This document shows, one piece after another, positions 33,164 to 42,356 of a stretch of DNA of 64,000 nt. The notes below the pieces were generated by a model. The model was given only the letters and a program-made list of their open reading frames with translations. It was not told the origin of the DNA and ran no database searches. The position numbers and the translations under genes were made by a program. Position 1 is the first letter of the stretch. Every line of letters begins with the position of its first letter. Where the stretch lies: positions 1 to 64,000 of the forward strand of contig JAJPHL010000011.1 of assembly GCA_021325275.1 (NCBI GenBank). The letters run 5' to 3'. The stretch is from Terriglobia bacterium (GTDB lineage Bacteria > Acidobacteriota > Terriglobia > JAJPHL01).

Positions 33164-35185
33164 ATGCCCGGGTTTAGGAAATTCTGTTTTCTTCTTCTAT
33201 TCAGTTGCTGCGCGGCCGCGCAGCACGGCATTACCGCCGAAGATTATTTCGACTTCAAGTTCGTGAGCGATCCGCAACTTTCGCCCGGCGGGAAACTCGT
33301 GGCGTACGTGCAAGCGACCATCGACGCCGCGCATGAACGGCGCAATTCGCAAATCTGGATGGCGCCCGCTGACGGAAGTGCGCCGCCCGCGCCATTCACC
33401 ACTGCCGTGCAGTCGGCGACGTCGCCGCGTTGGTCGCCGGACGGCGAAAGGCTGGCGTTTTTGTCCGCGCGTCCCGCCACCGCGGGCGAAACCGCGCGCA
33501 ATCAGGTGTACGTCCTCTCGATGAAGGGCGGCGAAGCGCGGCGCGTCACGAATCTCAAGAACGGCGTGACCGCATTTCAGTGGTCGCCGGATGGAACCCG
33601 GCTCGTTCTCGTCAGCCGGATCGGTCCCAGCGACGAGCCTGGATACAAAGCCAACTCCGACGTTCGCCACTACACGCATCGCAATTACAAATTCAACGAC
33701 ACCGGATGGTTCGACGACCGGCGTTCGCACATTTGGGTCGTCGAGATCGCCACCGGCGACTGGCGGCAAGTCACGTCCGGCGACGATTGGGACGACACCG
33801 ATCCGCAATGGTCGCCCGACGGCCAGCACATCGCCTTCGTCTCCGATCGCACCGGACAAATGCTCGAAGACAGCCACAACACCGACGTTTGGGTGGTGAC
33901 GCCGGAGGGCGGAACGCCGGTGCGTATCTCCGATCACGAAGAACCGGACGCCAGCCCGCGGTGGTCGCCGGACGGCAAGCGAATCGCATTTATCGGCGGC
34001 GCGCCGGAAGGCGAGCATCCGCAGATTTGGATCGCCGGATCATCCGGCGGCGGAGCGTCTGTGCGCGCGGCCAAGAATCTCGACATGATCCCCACCGATC
34101 TCTCGTGGTCGAGCGATGGAACGCAACTTTTTTTCGGCACGGGACTCGGCGGAACGTATCACCTGTTCCGGGTCAACGTTGCCAATGGTGAAGTCACGCA
34201 GATCACCACGGGCGAGCGCAGCGTGCATAGCGCGTCACGCACCGTCGGCTCGGCGGTGATGGCGTATCTCTCGAACGATTTTCGCCATCCCGACGACATT
34301 TTCGTCGCGGGACTCGACGGCCGCAACGAACGACGTCTCACCGACGCCAACGCCGCGCTTTGGAAAAATCGCACGCTGGCCGGCGTGGAGCGCGTGCCGT
34401 ACAAAGGCGCCGACGACTGGCCGATCGACGGATTTCTGGTGCGTCCGATTGGTTGGGTCGCGGGGAAAAAGTATCCGATGGTCTTGAGCATTCACGGCGG
34501 ACCGGCGGGCATGTACGGCGTCGATTGGTTTCACGAGTTTCAGGTTTACGCGTCGAAAGGTTGGGCCGTGTTCTACTGCAATCCGCGCGGGTCGACCGGT
34601 TACGGCGCGAAATTTCAGAACGGCATTCGCCGCAACTGGGGCGGACGCGACTATACCGACATCATGAACGGCGTGGAGGAAGTGCTGAAGCGCAATCCGT
34701 GGATCGATCGCGACAAGTTGGGTATCACGGGTGGAAGTTACGGCGGATTCATGACCAATTGGGTGATCGGCCACACCACGATGTTCAAGGCCGCGGTGAC
34801 GCTGCGCGGCATTTCCAATTTCATCAGCGACGAAGGTACGCGCGACGGATCGTATGGCCACAAGCGGGATTTCGGCGGCGACCTCTTCGAGAATTTCGAT
34901 TACTACTGGAGTCAATCGCCGCTGAAGTACGCCAAAAACGTGCGCACGCCGACGCTGATTCTGCACTCGGACAACGACTATCGCGTGCCGCTGGAACAAG
35001 GCGAGCAGTGGTTCCGCGCGCTGCGGCTCTTTGGCGTCCAGGCGGAGATGGTCATTTTCCCGCGCGAGAATCACAATCTCACGCGCACGGGCGAGCCAAA
35101 ACACTTGGTGCAGAGTCTCGAGTGGCAGACTTATTGGTTCGAGAAATTCTTGGACGGGAACCTGGCGGTGAAACCACCCTTGTAA
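33164..35185 (+). CDS. Secreted S9-family prolyl oligopeptidase-like serine peptidase
   Basis: This 673-residue enzyme has a signal peptide (residues 1-20), an N-terminal beta-propeller with TolB-like blades (SPRWSPDGERLAFLS, FQWSPDGTRLVLVS, PQWSPDGQHIAFVS), and a C-terminal alpha/beta-hydrolase. The triad is S525 in GGSYGG, D605 in SDNDYRVP and H637 in ENHNL. It probably cleaves short peptides in the periplasm or outside the cell (acylaminoacyl-peptidase type). Its last 55 bases overlap the convergent GT-C gene on the opposite strand. Confidence 0.95.
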   Translation: MPGFRKFCFLLLFSCCAAAQHGITAEDYFDFKFVSDPQLSPGGKLVAYVQATIDAAHERRNSQIWMAPADGSAPPAPFTTAVQSATSPRWSPDGERLAFLSARPATAGETARNQVYVLSMKGGEARRVTNLKNGVTAFQWSPDGTRLVLVSRIGPSDEPGYKANSDVRHYTHRNYKFNDTGWFDDRRSHIWVVEIATGDWRQVTSGDDWDDTDPQWSPDGQHIAFVSDRTGQMLEDSHNTDVWVVTPEGGTPVRISDHEEPDASPRWSPDGKRIAFIGGAPEGEHPQIWIAGSSGGGASVRAAKNLDMIPTDLSWSSDGTQLFFGTGLGGTYHLFRVNVANGEVTQITTGERSVHSASRTVGSAVMAYLSNDFRHPDDIFVAGLDGRNERRLTDANAALWKNRTLAGVERVPYKGADDWPIDGFLVRPIGWVAGKKYPMVLSIHGGPAGMYGVDWFHEFQVYASKGWAVFYCNPRGSTGYGAKFQNGIRRNWGGRDYTDIMNGVEEVLKRNPWIDRDKLGITGGSYGGFMTNWVIGHTTMFKAAVTLRGISNFISDEGTRDGSYGHKRDFGGDLFENFDYYWSQSPLKYAKNVRTPTLILHSDNDYRVPLEQGEQWFRALRLFGVQAEMVIFPRENHNLTRTGEPKHLVQSLEWQTYWFEKFLDGNLAVKPPL

Positions 35186-36726
35186 CGTTGGCCCATTTCG
35201 TAAATGACGAAAATCGGCCGGTAGTGCACATCGAAAACCGGCCCTCCGCTTTTCATCAAGAATCCGAGCTTTTCGGCACGGTCGAGGAAGCCGGAATTCT
35301 TTTCCGGCATGAACTCCTGACCGCGCGCGTGCCTCACGAATAACACGCCGGGACGGCCCAGCATCGACGCCGTCGATCGTCCATCGTCGGCGATGAAGTT
35401 GTCCAGCGGCAGGCGCCCTTGCGTGATCACCGCCAAGTTATTCGTGAATCCCCAATCCATGCAATACACCGCAACGGGATGGCGCGATTCCAACTCCGCC
35501 GCCAATTCGTCGATCGCGTCCGACCATCCCGATGATCCGCCCTGTTCCGCGATTTCGTCTCCGTAAGTATTGAGGACCAGCACGCCGCCCACCGCCAACA
35601 CGAATACAAGCGAGGCCAGCACCGCCCCGCCGTAACGCGGCACACGGCGCGACATCGCTGTAAACGAAATCGCCATGATCGCCTGCGGCAGCGGCCACAA
35701 CAGAATTGTGTGATGCGCGGACGTTCCTGAAGCGGTGGTCCACGCCATTTGCGCCCATGCGACGATCATCGCGACGATGCAAAACCAAATCGACCGGCGC
35801 GATTCGCGTCCACAGAAGGGCGCGAGCAGGATCGCCAGCACAAATGCCGCCAGCATCCAATCACGATGAGGATTGAAGTGCCCCGTAATCGCGGTAGACA
35901 GCCACTGCAGCGGCGACTGAATCAAACGCGCCTCATTTGTCTGCCATCCTTGATTCAAGTAACGAAACAAGTCTGACCCGTCGAACGTGTGCACGAGCGT
36001 CGCGACTTTCGCCGAAAGCGGCAACGTATCGGCTACCGCGTTTCCGCGCAGCGTCCCAAGCTTCGAGTGAACATTGTAGAGAATAAGCGGCGACGCACCG
36101 ATCGCCAGCCACAGCACCATGCGCGCCGCACGACGCCACGTAAACACCGCGCAAATCTCGCGCCAGTAAAACATTGCACCGGCCGCGCCGAGTCCGCCAA
36201 GCAGCCACAACGCGATTGCCTTGTCCCATAGCGCGAGTCCCACGAGGAAAGCCGCGACTTCCCCGCCCGCGAGCAGCGCCGCAATCAGCAACAACGCCGT
36301 CAGAACATGCGGACCAAAGTCGTACACGCGCGTCAGCACAAACACCGGATCAGCGGCCAGCAAAACCACCGCCACCGCCGCCGCGCGATTTCCCGCGACG
36401 CGGCGCATCAACAAGAAGAACAACCACACCGTCGCGACGCCCGCAAACACCGCGGGCTCGCGCAGTGCCCACACGCTGGTGCCGAATACTTTGAAAATCG
36501 GCCACCACAGAAGCGTTTTCAGCGTTCCCACGTAGCTCGCTTGCATAATGGGAACTCGCCACGGCCCAATCCAGCGATAGTAGAGCGCGGAATCCGCCAA
36601 ATAGATCGGCGCGGCGAATCGCGCTTCGTCGTTCTGCATGCCGAGGAGAGGAATAAACGCTTGCGCTGCGAGAAAGAGCCACAAGCATGCCACGACGGCA
36701 ATCGACGCTGCGATTCGCGACTTCAC
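35131..36726 (-). CDS. GT-C-fold membrane glycosyltransferase-like protein
   Basis: This 531-residue polytopic protein has a DE motif in the first external loop (QNDEARFAAPIYLADS), as in GT39/ArnT enzymes that use lipid-linked sugars. At least ten hydrophobic helices follow, then a soluble C-terminal region (about 420-531). The GTG start at 36726 overlaps the upstream GH39 stop by GTGA (36723-36726). An in-frame start at 36900 would lie inside the GH39 gene and was rejected. Function as a glycosyltransferase is inferred from topology and the acidic motif. Its tail overlaps the S9 peptidase gene by 55 bases. Confidence 0.75.
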   Translation of the reverse strand: MKSRIAASIAVVACLWLFLAAQAFIPLLGMQNDEARFAAPIYLADSALYYRWIGPWRVPIMQASYVGTLKTLLWWPIFKVFGTSVWALREPAVFAGVATVWLFFLLMRRVAGNRAAAVAVVLLAADPVFVLTRVYDFGPHVLTALLLIAALLAGGEVAAFLVGLALWDKAIALWLLGGLGAAGAMFYWREICAVFTWRRAARMVLWLAIGASPLILYNVHSKLGTLRGNAVADTLPLSAKVATLVHTFDGSDLFRYLNQGWQTNEARLIQSPLQWLSTAITGHFNPHRDWMLAAFVLAILLAPFCGRESRRSIWFCIVAMIVAWAQMAWTTASGTSAHHTILLWPLPQAIMAISFTAMSRRVPRYGGAVLASLVFVLAVGGVLVLNTYGDEIAEQGGSSGWSDAIDELAAELESRHPVAVYCMDWGFTNNLAVITQGRLPLDNFIADDGRSTASMLGRPGVLFVRHARGQEFMPEKNSGFLDRAEKLGFLMKSGGPVFDVHYRPIFVIYEMGQRYKGGFTARFPSKNFSNQ

Positions 36727-38393
36727 CAACTGATCCCGACGAGCGAAACGGCCTGACGCGGCAGCGCGAAGTTCAATTCCAGACGGCCGTCTTTGGTATC
36801 CTTCCACTCCGGCGACGCGAGCATTTGCAATTGACCCGAGGCCTCGAGTTGCGCCCGCTGCGCGGACGTTGGCTGTTGCGGCGCTCCCATCGCCAGCCAC
36901 GCACGGTAAGCGTTGCTGTGAGTTTCATCGATGCGGACGTGCTCCACGCGAACGCGCGTCGCGGGAAGCGCGGTGATTTCCAGATGTACCGGCAACGGTT
37001 CCGTAGCGACGTCGGCGTCGTGATAATTCCAAACCATCACGGCCGCTTCGCGCTCGGCTCGCGTTGCCAGCGCGTCCACGTCCGCTGCCGCGCCGCGCAC
37101 TCCGCCCGCGATGATCTCGTCGAGCGGGACCGCGCCACTACCCTTCGCTTCCACGCGGTCGCCGCGCAGCATTCCGGCCATGCGGAAAAGATTCAAGATC
37201 GGCTTGGCGATTCCGTTGGTGGCAAGGGTCCGATAGCCTTCGAAATACGGTTTGTCTTCAAACTCAAACGCCCACGTGAGCATGTTGACGTTGGTGTGAA
37301 AACGATCGCCCATGCGAATGATGTTCGCCAGCGAAGCCGCGTCGTAGCTCGCATAGTGCGTGCCGTTGCGATAGCCCAGTTCCGGACGCTCACGCGGCGA
37401 ACACGCCGCGCAACCCTCGGGATCGTACTCGCTGATCACCACCGGCAATCCACGAAACTGCGGAAAGCCCGCGATAATCTCCAGGCCGCGCTGCGCATTT
37501 TGCAGATTGCGTCCCAACCCCATGACCACATGGCCGTCAACAAATTTTGGCGCGCCCTTGGCGTGATACGTAATGAAATCGAGCGGCGCACCTTTCTTCC
37601 CCGTGACCGCGTTCACGCCGTTCGCGCAATGATCCAGAAATTGACGCAAATACTCGCCGGCCTTGGCGTTCGCCGGATCCGTCGTCCCAGGACCGCCGAT
37701 CCGCGCTTTCGGCAACGCGCGTTTCACCGCGTCAGCCGTGTAATCGTAGAGCTTGTCGTATTCCTCAGGCGTGCCGCGCCAGTAGAAAATGTCCGGCTCG
37801 TTCCACAACTCCCACGACCACTGCTCCACTTCTGCCGCGCCATAACGTTCGACAGAGTGCCGCACCCAGCGATACACCAGGTCCGCCCAAGCGGAGTAAT
37901 CGTTCGGAGGTTGCGCCCATCCGCGTCCTTCCGGTTGATTCGGCCAATTCCGCGCGTACGGCTGCGGATGACTGGAGAGCGCTTCCGGCATGAATCCGAT
38001 TTCCACAAAGGGACGCGCGCCCGCTTCCTTGTACGTATCGAAGATACGATCGATGATCGTCCAATCGTAGACCGGCTTGCCGTCCGGCCCGATCGTGTAC
38101 ACGTTGGTCGATCCCCACTTCATCGCCGGCGTTCCGTCGCCCGTCACCAATAAATGGTGCGCGCGAATCTGTACGCGCGCCGGCGTAAGCGCCGCCAGTT
38201 CCTGGATCAGCTTCCGTCCGTTCGGTTGATACGTATAGTTCGGTTCGTCGTAGCCGAAGTACGCGTAGACCGGTTGAAACGCGCCTTGCTTTACGTTGGT
38301 GTTCACAATGATCGCGGCCGGCGTTTGCGCGGCGGCGACGGTCGCGAGGAAGAGGATGAGGGATCGCACGACCCCCAGAGTAGCATGTGTCAT
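36723..38393 (-). CDS. Secreted GH39-like glycoside hydrolase
   Basis: This 556-residue protein has a signal peptide (SLILFLATVAAAQ) and a TIM barrel with ELWNEPD supplying acid/base E199 and VVISEYDPEG supplying nucleophile E322. This is the spacing of clan A enzymes such as GH39 beta-xylosidases and alpha-L-iduronidases. A beta-rich C-terminus follows. The substrate is probably a plant or microbial polysaccharide fragment. The start at 38393 lies 9 bases from the GTG of the divergent GH31 gene, unusually tight; a GTG nine codons downstream is an alternative. Confidence 0.82.
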   Translation of the reverse strand: MTHATLGVVRSLILFLATVAAAQTPAAIIVNTNVKQGAFQPVYAYFGYDEPNYTYQPNGRKLIQELAALTPARVQIRAHHLLVTGDGTPAMKWGSTNVYTIGPDGKPVYDWTIIDRIFDTYKEAGARPFVEIGFMPEALSSHPQPYARNWPNQPEGRGWAQPPNDYSAWADLVYRWVRHSVERYGAAEVEQWSWELWNEPDIFYWRGTPEEYDKLYDYTADAVKRALPKARIGGPGTTDPANAKAGEYLRQFLDHCANGVNAVTGKKGAPLDFITYHAKGAPKFVDGHVVMGLGRNLQNAQRGLEIIAGFPQFRGLPVVISEYDPEGCAACSPRERPELGYRNGTHYASYDAASLANIIRMGDRFHTNVNMLTWAFEFEDKPYFEGYRTLATNGIAKPILNLFRMAGMLRGDRVEAKGSGAVPLDEIIAGGVRGAAADVDALATRAEREAAVMVWNYHDADVATEPLPVHLEITALPATRVRVEHVRIDETHSNAYRAWLAMGAPQQPTSAQRAQLEASGQLQMLASPEWKDTKDGRLELNFALPRQAVSLVGISW

Positions 38394-38402
38394 AATGCGC
38401 TT

Positions 38403-40643
38403 GTGAAACTCACTCGTCGCGACGTGATCAAAGGCGCGGGCGCATCACTCCTTACTCTTCCGGTGCTTGCGCAAACAGCCAACGACATCGAAATCCGCGT
38501 GACGCCAGTGGGACGCTCCACGCTGCGGCTCACGCTGCTTCCCGCCGCGACGCCCGTGGTGATCCACGACGGATCGATGGCGCGCACCGATTGGGGCAAG
38601 CCCGCCGCGACCTGGTTGCTGAGCGGCGGCGCGCAAGAAACATACGCCAGAAATTTCCGCGTCAAAATGGCGGCCGATCCGCTGGCGTTCGACATTTGGA
38701 CCGCGCCCACGACCGAGCCCGACGCCGCAGAACGCGCGCAAGGTCCCGGCGAATTCGTGCAGCGATTCCAAGTGGACGTCGCTGGAAAAACGCTTTCCTT
38801 TAACACCGGCAACAATCCAATTTTCGGCATGGGCGAAGGTGGACCGCAGTTCGATCGCCGCGGCAACACCGATCGCATGCGCAGCGGTCAAGGCGGATAC
38901 CAGCTCCGTACGAATGGCGGCCGCGTGCCGATCAACTGGCTCATCAGTGCGGGACCGGCGCTGACCTGGGCGATTTTTCTGCACAACGCGCAAGGATCGT
39001 ACGATCTCACGGGCAGCGTCGGAAAGTTCCAGAGCGCCGCGGCCATCCTGCCGCTCGATTTGTTCTTGGTCGCCGCACACGATCCGCCCGCGGTGATGGC
39101 GGAGTACGCCTTTCTCACGGGACGTCCCGAGTTGCCGGCGCTGTGGACCTTCGGCTATCAGCAATCGCACCGCACGCTGGCCGATCGCGCCGAAGTGGTC
39201 AACGAAGCGCGGACGTTCCGCGAGAAAAAACTGCCCTGCGACACGCTGATCTATCTTGGCACGGGGTTTTGTCCTTCGGGCTGGAACACCAACAACGGCG
39301 AATGGAGTTGGAACAAGAAAGTTTTTCCCGATCCCAAAGGCGTGATCGACGAACTGCATACACAGCATTTCAAAGTGGCGCTGCACGCCGTGATTCGCGC
39401 GCGGGAGATGTCCGGCACGGTGCGCGACAATCTGGGCGCTTGTCCCACCGATGCGGTCGCCGCGGAATCGCTGCCGTCGTGCTACTGGAAACTGCATCAG
39501 CCGGTTTTTTCACAGGGCGTCGACGGCTGGTGGCCCGATGAGGGCGATCCGCTGAATGCCGTATCGCGCATCACACGTAATCGATTTTATTGGGAAGCGC
39601 CACAACTCGATCGCCCGAACGAACGCCCGTTCGCGTTGCATCGCAACGGTCAAGCGGGCATGCAGCGCTACGCGTCGTTCTTGTGGTCGGGCGATGTAAC
39701 GTCGCTCTGGGCCACGCTCGCCGCGCACATTCCTGTCGCGATCAACACGGGACTCACCGGCATTCCCTACTGGGGCACCGATATCGGTGGTTTCGTTCCC
39801 AGTCCTGAATTCACGGCGGAATTATTCTTGCGATGGTTTCAGTTCGGCGCGTTCTGTCCGCTTTTCCGCGCGCACGGACGCGCCTGGAAACTGCGCCTGC
39901 CTTGGGGATGGAACACCGGCGACACCGGACCCACCGAAATTTCCAACTACAACGGCGCGGCGCTGCCCGATAAAAGTCAACTGCACAATCCGCAGGTCGA
40001 GGTGATCTGCCGGAAATATCTCAACCTGCGCTATCGCCTGATGCCGTATCTGTACAGTGTGGCGCGGGAAGGCACGCGCACCGGCCTGCCGATTATGCGC
40101 GCGCTGTGGCTGCACTATCCCGACGATCCGGTGGCCGTGATGCGCGGCGACGAGTATCTCTGGGGCCGCGACATTTTGGTCGCGCCGGTTGTGGAAAAAG
40201 GCGCGACGTCGCGGCGCGTCTATCTGCCGAAAGGCGATTGGTACGACTATTGGACCGGCGAAAAACACGTGGGCGGTCAGGAAATCACGCGGGCCGTCGA
40301 TCTCGAGACGATGCCGCTGTACGTGCGTGCCGGCGCGATCATTCCGCACGATCCGGTGCGCCAATACACCAGCGAGCCGGTGAGCGATCCCACGGAACTT
40401 CGCGTTTATCCCGGCGCCGACGGCGAGTTTCTGCTCTACGACGACGACGGCCGGTCGTTCGACTATCGACGCGGCGAGTGGATGGGCGCGGCCATGCAAT
40501 GGGTGGATCGCGCGCGCACACTGCGCATGATCCTGACGCCCGATTCGAAGATGCTGGCGGCGGAGCGCCGTTTCACAGTCACGGCCGGTGGCGCCGCGCG
40601 TCCTGCCGTTTTCACGGGTAATTTGCTTGAGGTGAAATTGTGA
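38403..40643 (+). CDS. Tat-exported GH31 alpha-glycosidase
   Basis: This 746-residue enzyme opens with a twin-arginine signal (TRRDVIKGAGASLLTLPVLA). An N-terminal beta-sandwich is followed by the GH31 barrel, with nucleophile D374 in GVDGWWPDEG and acid/base D431 in WSGDVTSLW. The C-terminal sandwich begins near VYLPKGDWYDYWTGEKHVGG. GH31 covers alpha-glucosidases and alpha-xylosidases; the GxDGWWxDE pattern is common in both. It is predicted to be periplasmic. The GTG start was selected because it begins the Tat signal. The divergent GH39 partner suggests joint use of a xylan- or xyloglucan-like substrate. Confidence 0.93.
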   Translation: MKLTRRDVIKGAGASLLTLPVLAQTANDIEIRVTPVGRSTLRLTLLPAATPVVIHDGSMARTDWGKPAATWLLSGGAQETYARNFRVKMAADPLAFDIWTAPTTEPDAAERAQGPGEFVQRFQVDVAGKTLSFNTGNNPIFGMGEGGPQFDRRGNTDRMRSGQGGYQLRTNGGRVPINWLISAGPALTWAIFLHNAQGSYDLTGSVGKFQSAAAILPLDLFLVAAHDPPAVMAEYAFLTGRPELPALWTFGYQQSHRTLADRAEVVNEARTFREKKLPCDTLIYLGTGFCPSGWNTNNGEWSWNKKVFPDPKGVIDELHTQHFKVALHAVIRAREMSGTVRDNLGACPTDAVAAESLPSCYWKLHQPVFSQGVDGWWPDEGDPLNAVSRITRNRFYWEAPQLDRPNERPFALHRNGQAGMQRYASFLWSGDVTSLWATLAAHIPVAINTGLTGIPYWGTDIGGFVPSPEFTAELFLRWFQFGAFCPLFRAHGRAWKLRLPWGWNTGDTGPTEISNYNGAALPDKSQLHNPQVEVICRKYLNLRYRLMPYLYSVAREGTRTGLPIMRALWLHYPDDPVAVMRGDEYLWGRDILVAPVVEKGATSRRVYLPKGDWYDYWTGEKHVGGQEITRAVDLETMPLYVRAGAIIPHDPVRQYTSEPVSDPTELRVYPGADGEFLLYDDDGRSFDYRRGEWMGAAMQWVDRARTLRMILTPDSKMLAAERRFTVTAGGAARPAVFTGNLLEVKL

Positions 40644-40657
40644 GCAAGCCCGAATAA

Positions 40658-40694
40658 ACCGATTTATTAACTGAAACGTGAATCGGTAGTTTTT
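40658..40694 (+). terminator. Likely rho-independent terminator after the GH31 gene
   Basis: ACCGATT (40658-40664) pairs with AATCGGT (40681-40687) around a 16-base loop, and a TTTTT run follows at 40690-40694. It starts 15 bases after the stop codon. The rest of the 176-base gap to the next gene shows no recognised RNA element. Confidence 0.55.
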
Positions 40695-40819
40695 CCTATC
40701 GCGAGTTAGTTCCAAGGAGTGAAAAAACCGCATATTGGTCCTTGGGTCCGCCGGTTCTTGTGGCCATCCCATTTCTCCCCTACACTTATCCCCAGGTCTG
40801 GGAGAGAAAGGTCGAATTC

Positions 40820-42337
40820 ATGGAAGGGAATAATCGCCGCGGCCGCCACGGGGAAATGGTGTACCGGCCGTCGCGTGAACATCCGGCCGAACTCGCGGTT
40901 CAAGCGTGGGACGAAGAAGAGAAATTTGCCAAAATTTTTCGCTTTAATCCCGTGGCGATGTCGATCATCGACGCGCAACACGGCTGTTTTGTGGAAGTAA
41001 ATCCCGAGTTTTGCCGCATGACCGGCTACTCGCGCGACGAAGCCATCGGCCGCACGGCGTCGGAATTGGGACTTTCCTGGCAGGGGTCGAACAATGACGT
41101 TTCGCAGGATCCGGTGACGGGACGCGCCGCTCTCGACGTCGAGGCGACGGTGTGCCACAAAAACGGCGACCGTCGCGTCGCGCTGCTTTCCTGCGAAGCG
41201 CTCGAACTCGCCGGACAGGAATGCGTGCTCGCGGCGTTTCGCGACGTCACCGAAAGCCGCCGCATGGAAGAAGAACTGCGCGTGATGAATCTGCGTCTGC
41301 GCGAGTGGGTGGTGGAACTGGAGCGCCGCACGGCGGACATCAGCTTGCTCGGCCAAATGGCCGACCTTTTGCAAACCTGCCTGACCACCGCCGAGGCGTA
41401 CGAAGTGGTCGCGCATTCCTCGCGCTTGATTTTTCCGGAAGCCGCCGGCGCGCTCTACTTGCGCGAACCCGGCACCCAACAGATGGGAATCGCCGGAAGT
41501 TGGAACGGCGACTTCACGTCAGAACACACCTTTGAAGCGGAACAATGCTGGGCGCTGCGCTTGGGCCGCACGCATTCCATGGGCTTCGGCGAGCCGGCGC
41601 TTTTCTGCCAGCATCTGCCGCATCCGGTGGCCGATTCGCTGGTGTGCGTTCCTTTGATGACCAAGGGAGAATCGCTCGGCGTCTATCATTTGCGATTTAA
41701 TCGCCGCGAGACACGCGAGATTGGTCCGCGGCGCGCCGTGCAGGAATTAGCGCAAGCCGTGGCGGAACACGTGGCGCTCGCGCTGGGAAATTTGCAACTG
41801 CGTGAAACGCTGCGCCAGCAATCCACGCGCGACCCGCTCACCGGACTCTACAATCGCCGGCACATGGAGGAATCGCTGGGCCGCGAATTGCTGCGCGCGC
41901 AGCGCGCCGGCCGTCCGCTCGGCGTGATTCTGTTCGATCTGGATCACTTCAAGCGCTTCAACGACGCGTTTGGTCACGATGCCGGCGACTACTTGTTGCG
42001 CGAGCTCGCCGCGCGGGTCACCGGTTTCTCGCGCAAGGAAGATATCGCCTGCCGTTTCGGCGGCGAGGAATTTGTGCTGATCATGCCGGAAGCGACGTTG
42101 GAAATCACGATACAGCGCGCTAACTTCCTGCGAGAAGAAGTGAAGCGGATGACCTGGGAAAGCCGCGGGCGCACCCTTGGGCCCGTTACGCTATCGTGCG
42201 GAGTGTCGGCGTTTCCGAATCACGGCAAAAACGGCGACTCGTTGCTGCACGCCGCCGATCTCGCCCTGTACCAAGCGAAGAACGAAGGGCGCGACCGCGT
42301 AGTCTGCGCGCCCGAGCGGCAATCCGCGCGCGCCTAA
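40820..42337 (+). CDS. Diguanylate cyclase with PAS and GAF sensory domains
   Basis: This 505-residue protein has a PAS domain at about 35-155 (FNPVAMSIIDAQ, FCRMTGYSRDEAIGR), a GAF-like domain at about 190-330, and a C-terminal GGDEF domain (about 340-500). The active-site GGEEF is at 414-418, and the inhibitory I-site RxxD is intact at R405-D408. The protein should make cyclic-di-GMP with product inhibition. No membrane segment is evident. The ATG at 40820 was preferred because AGAAAGG lies 8-9 bases upstream; upstream codons are less protein-like. Confidence 0.94.
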   Translation: MEGNNRRGRHGEMVYRPSREHPAELAVQAWDEEEKFAKIFRFNPVAMSIIDAQHGCFVEVNPEFCRMTGYSRDEAIGRTASELGLSWQGSNNDVSQDPVTGRAALDVEATVCHKNGDRRVALLSCEALELAGQECVLAAFRDVTESRRMEEELRVMNLRLREWVVELERRTADISLLGQMADLLQTCLTTAEAYEVVAHSSRLIFPEAAGALYLREPGTQQMGIAGSWNGDFTSEHTFEAEQCWALRLGRTHSMGFGEPALFCQHLPHPVADSLVCVPLMTKGESLGVYHLRFNRRETREIGPRRAVQELAQAVAEHVALALGNLQLRETLRQQSTRDPLTGLYNRRHMEESLGRELLRAQRAGRPLGVILFDLDHFKRFNDAFGHDAGDYLLRELAARVTGFSRKEDIACRFGGEEFVLIMPEATLEITIQRANFLREEVKRMTWESRGRTLGPVTLSCGVSAFPNHGKNGDSLLHAADLALYQAKNEGRDRVVCAPERQSARA

Positions 42338-42356
42338 TTTGGCGCCGCACTCCAAA

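Noticed and set aside
40644-40819. Possible cyclic-di-GMP riboswitch before the diguanylate cyclase
   Set aside because: No GEMM-like core or tetraloop-receptor arrangement was recognised; only a terminator-like hairpin is visible.
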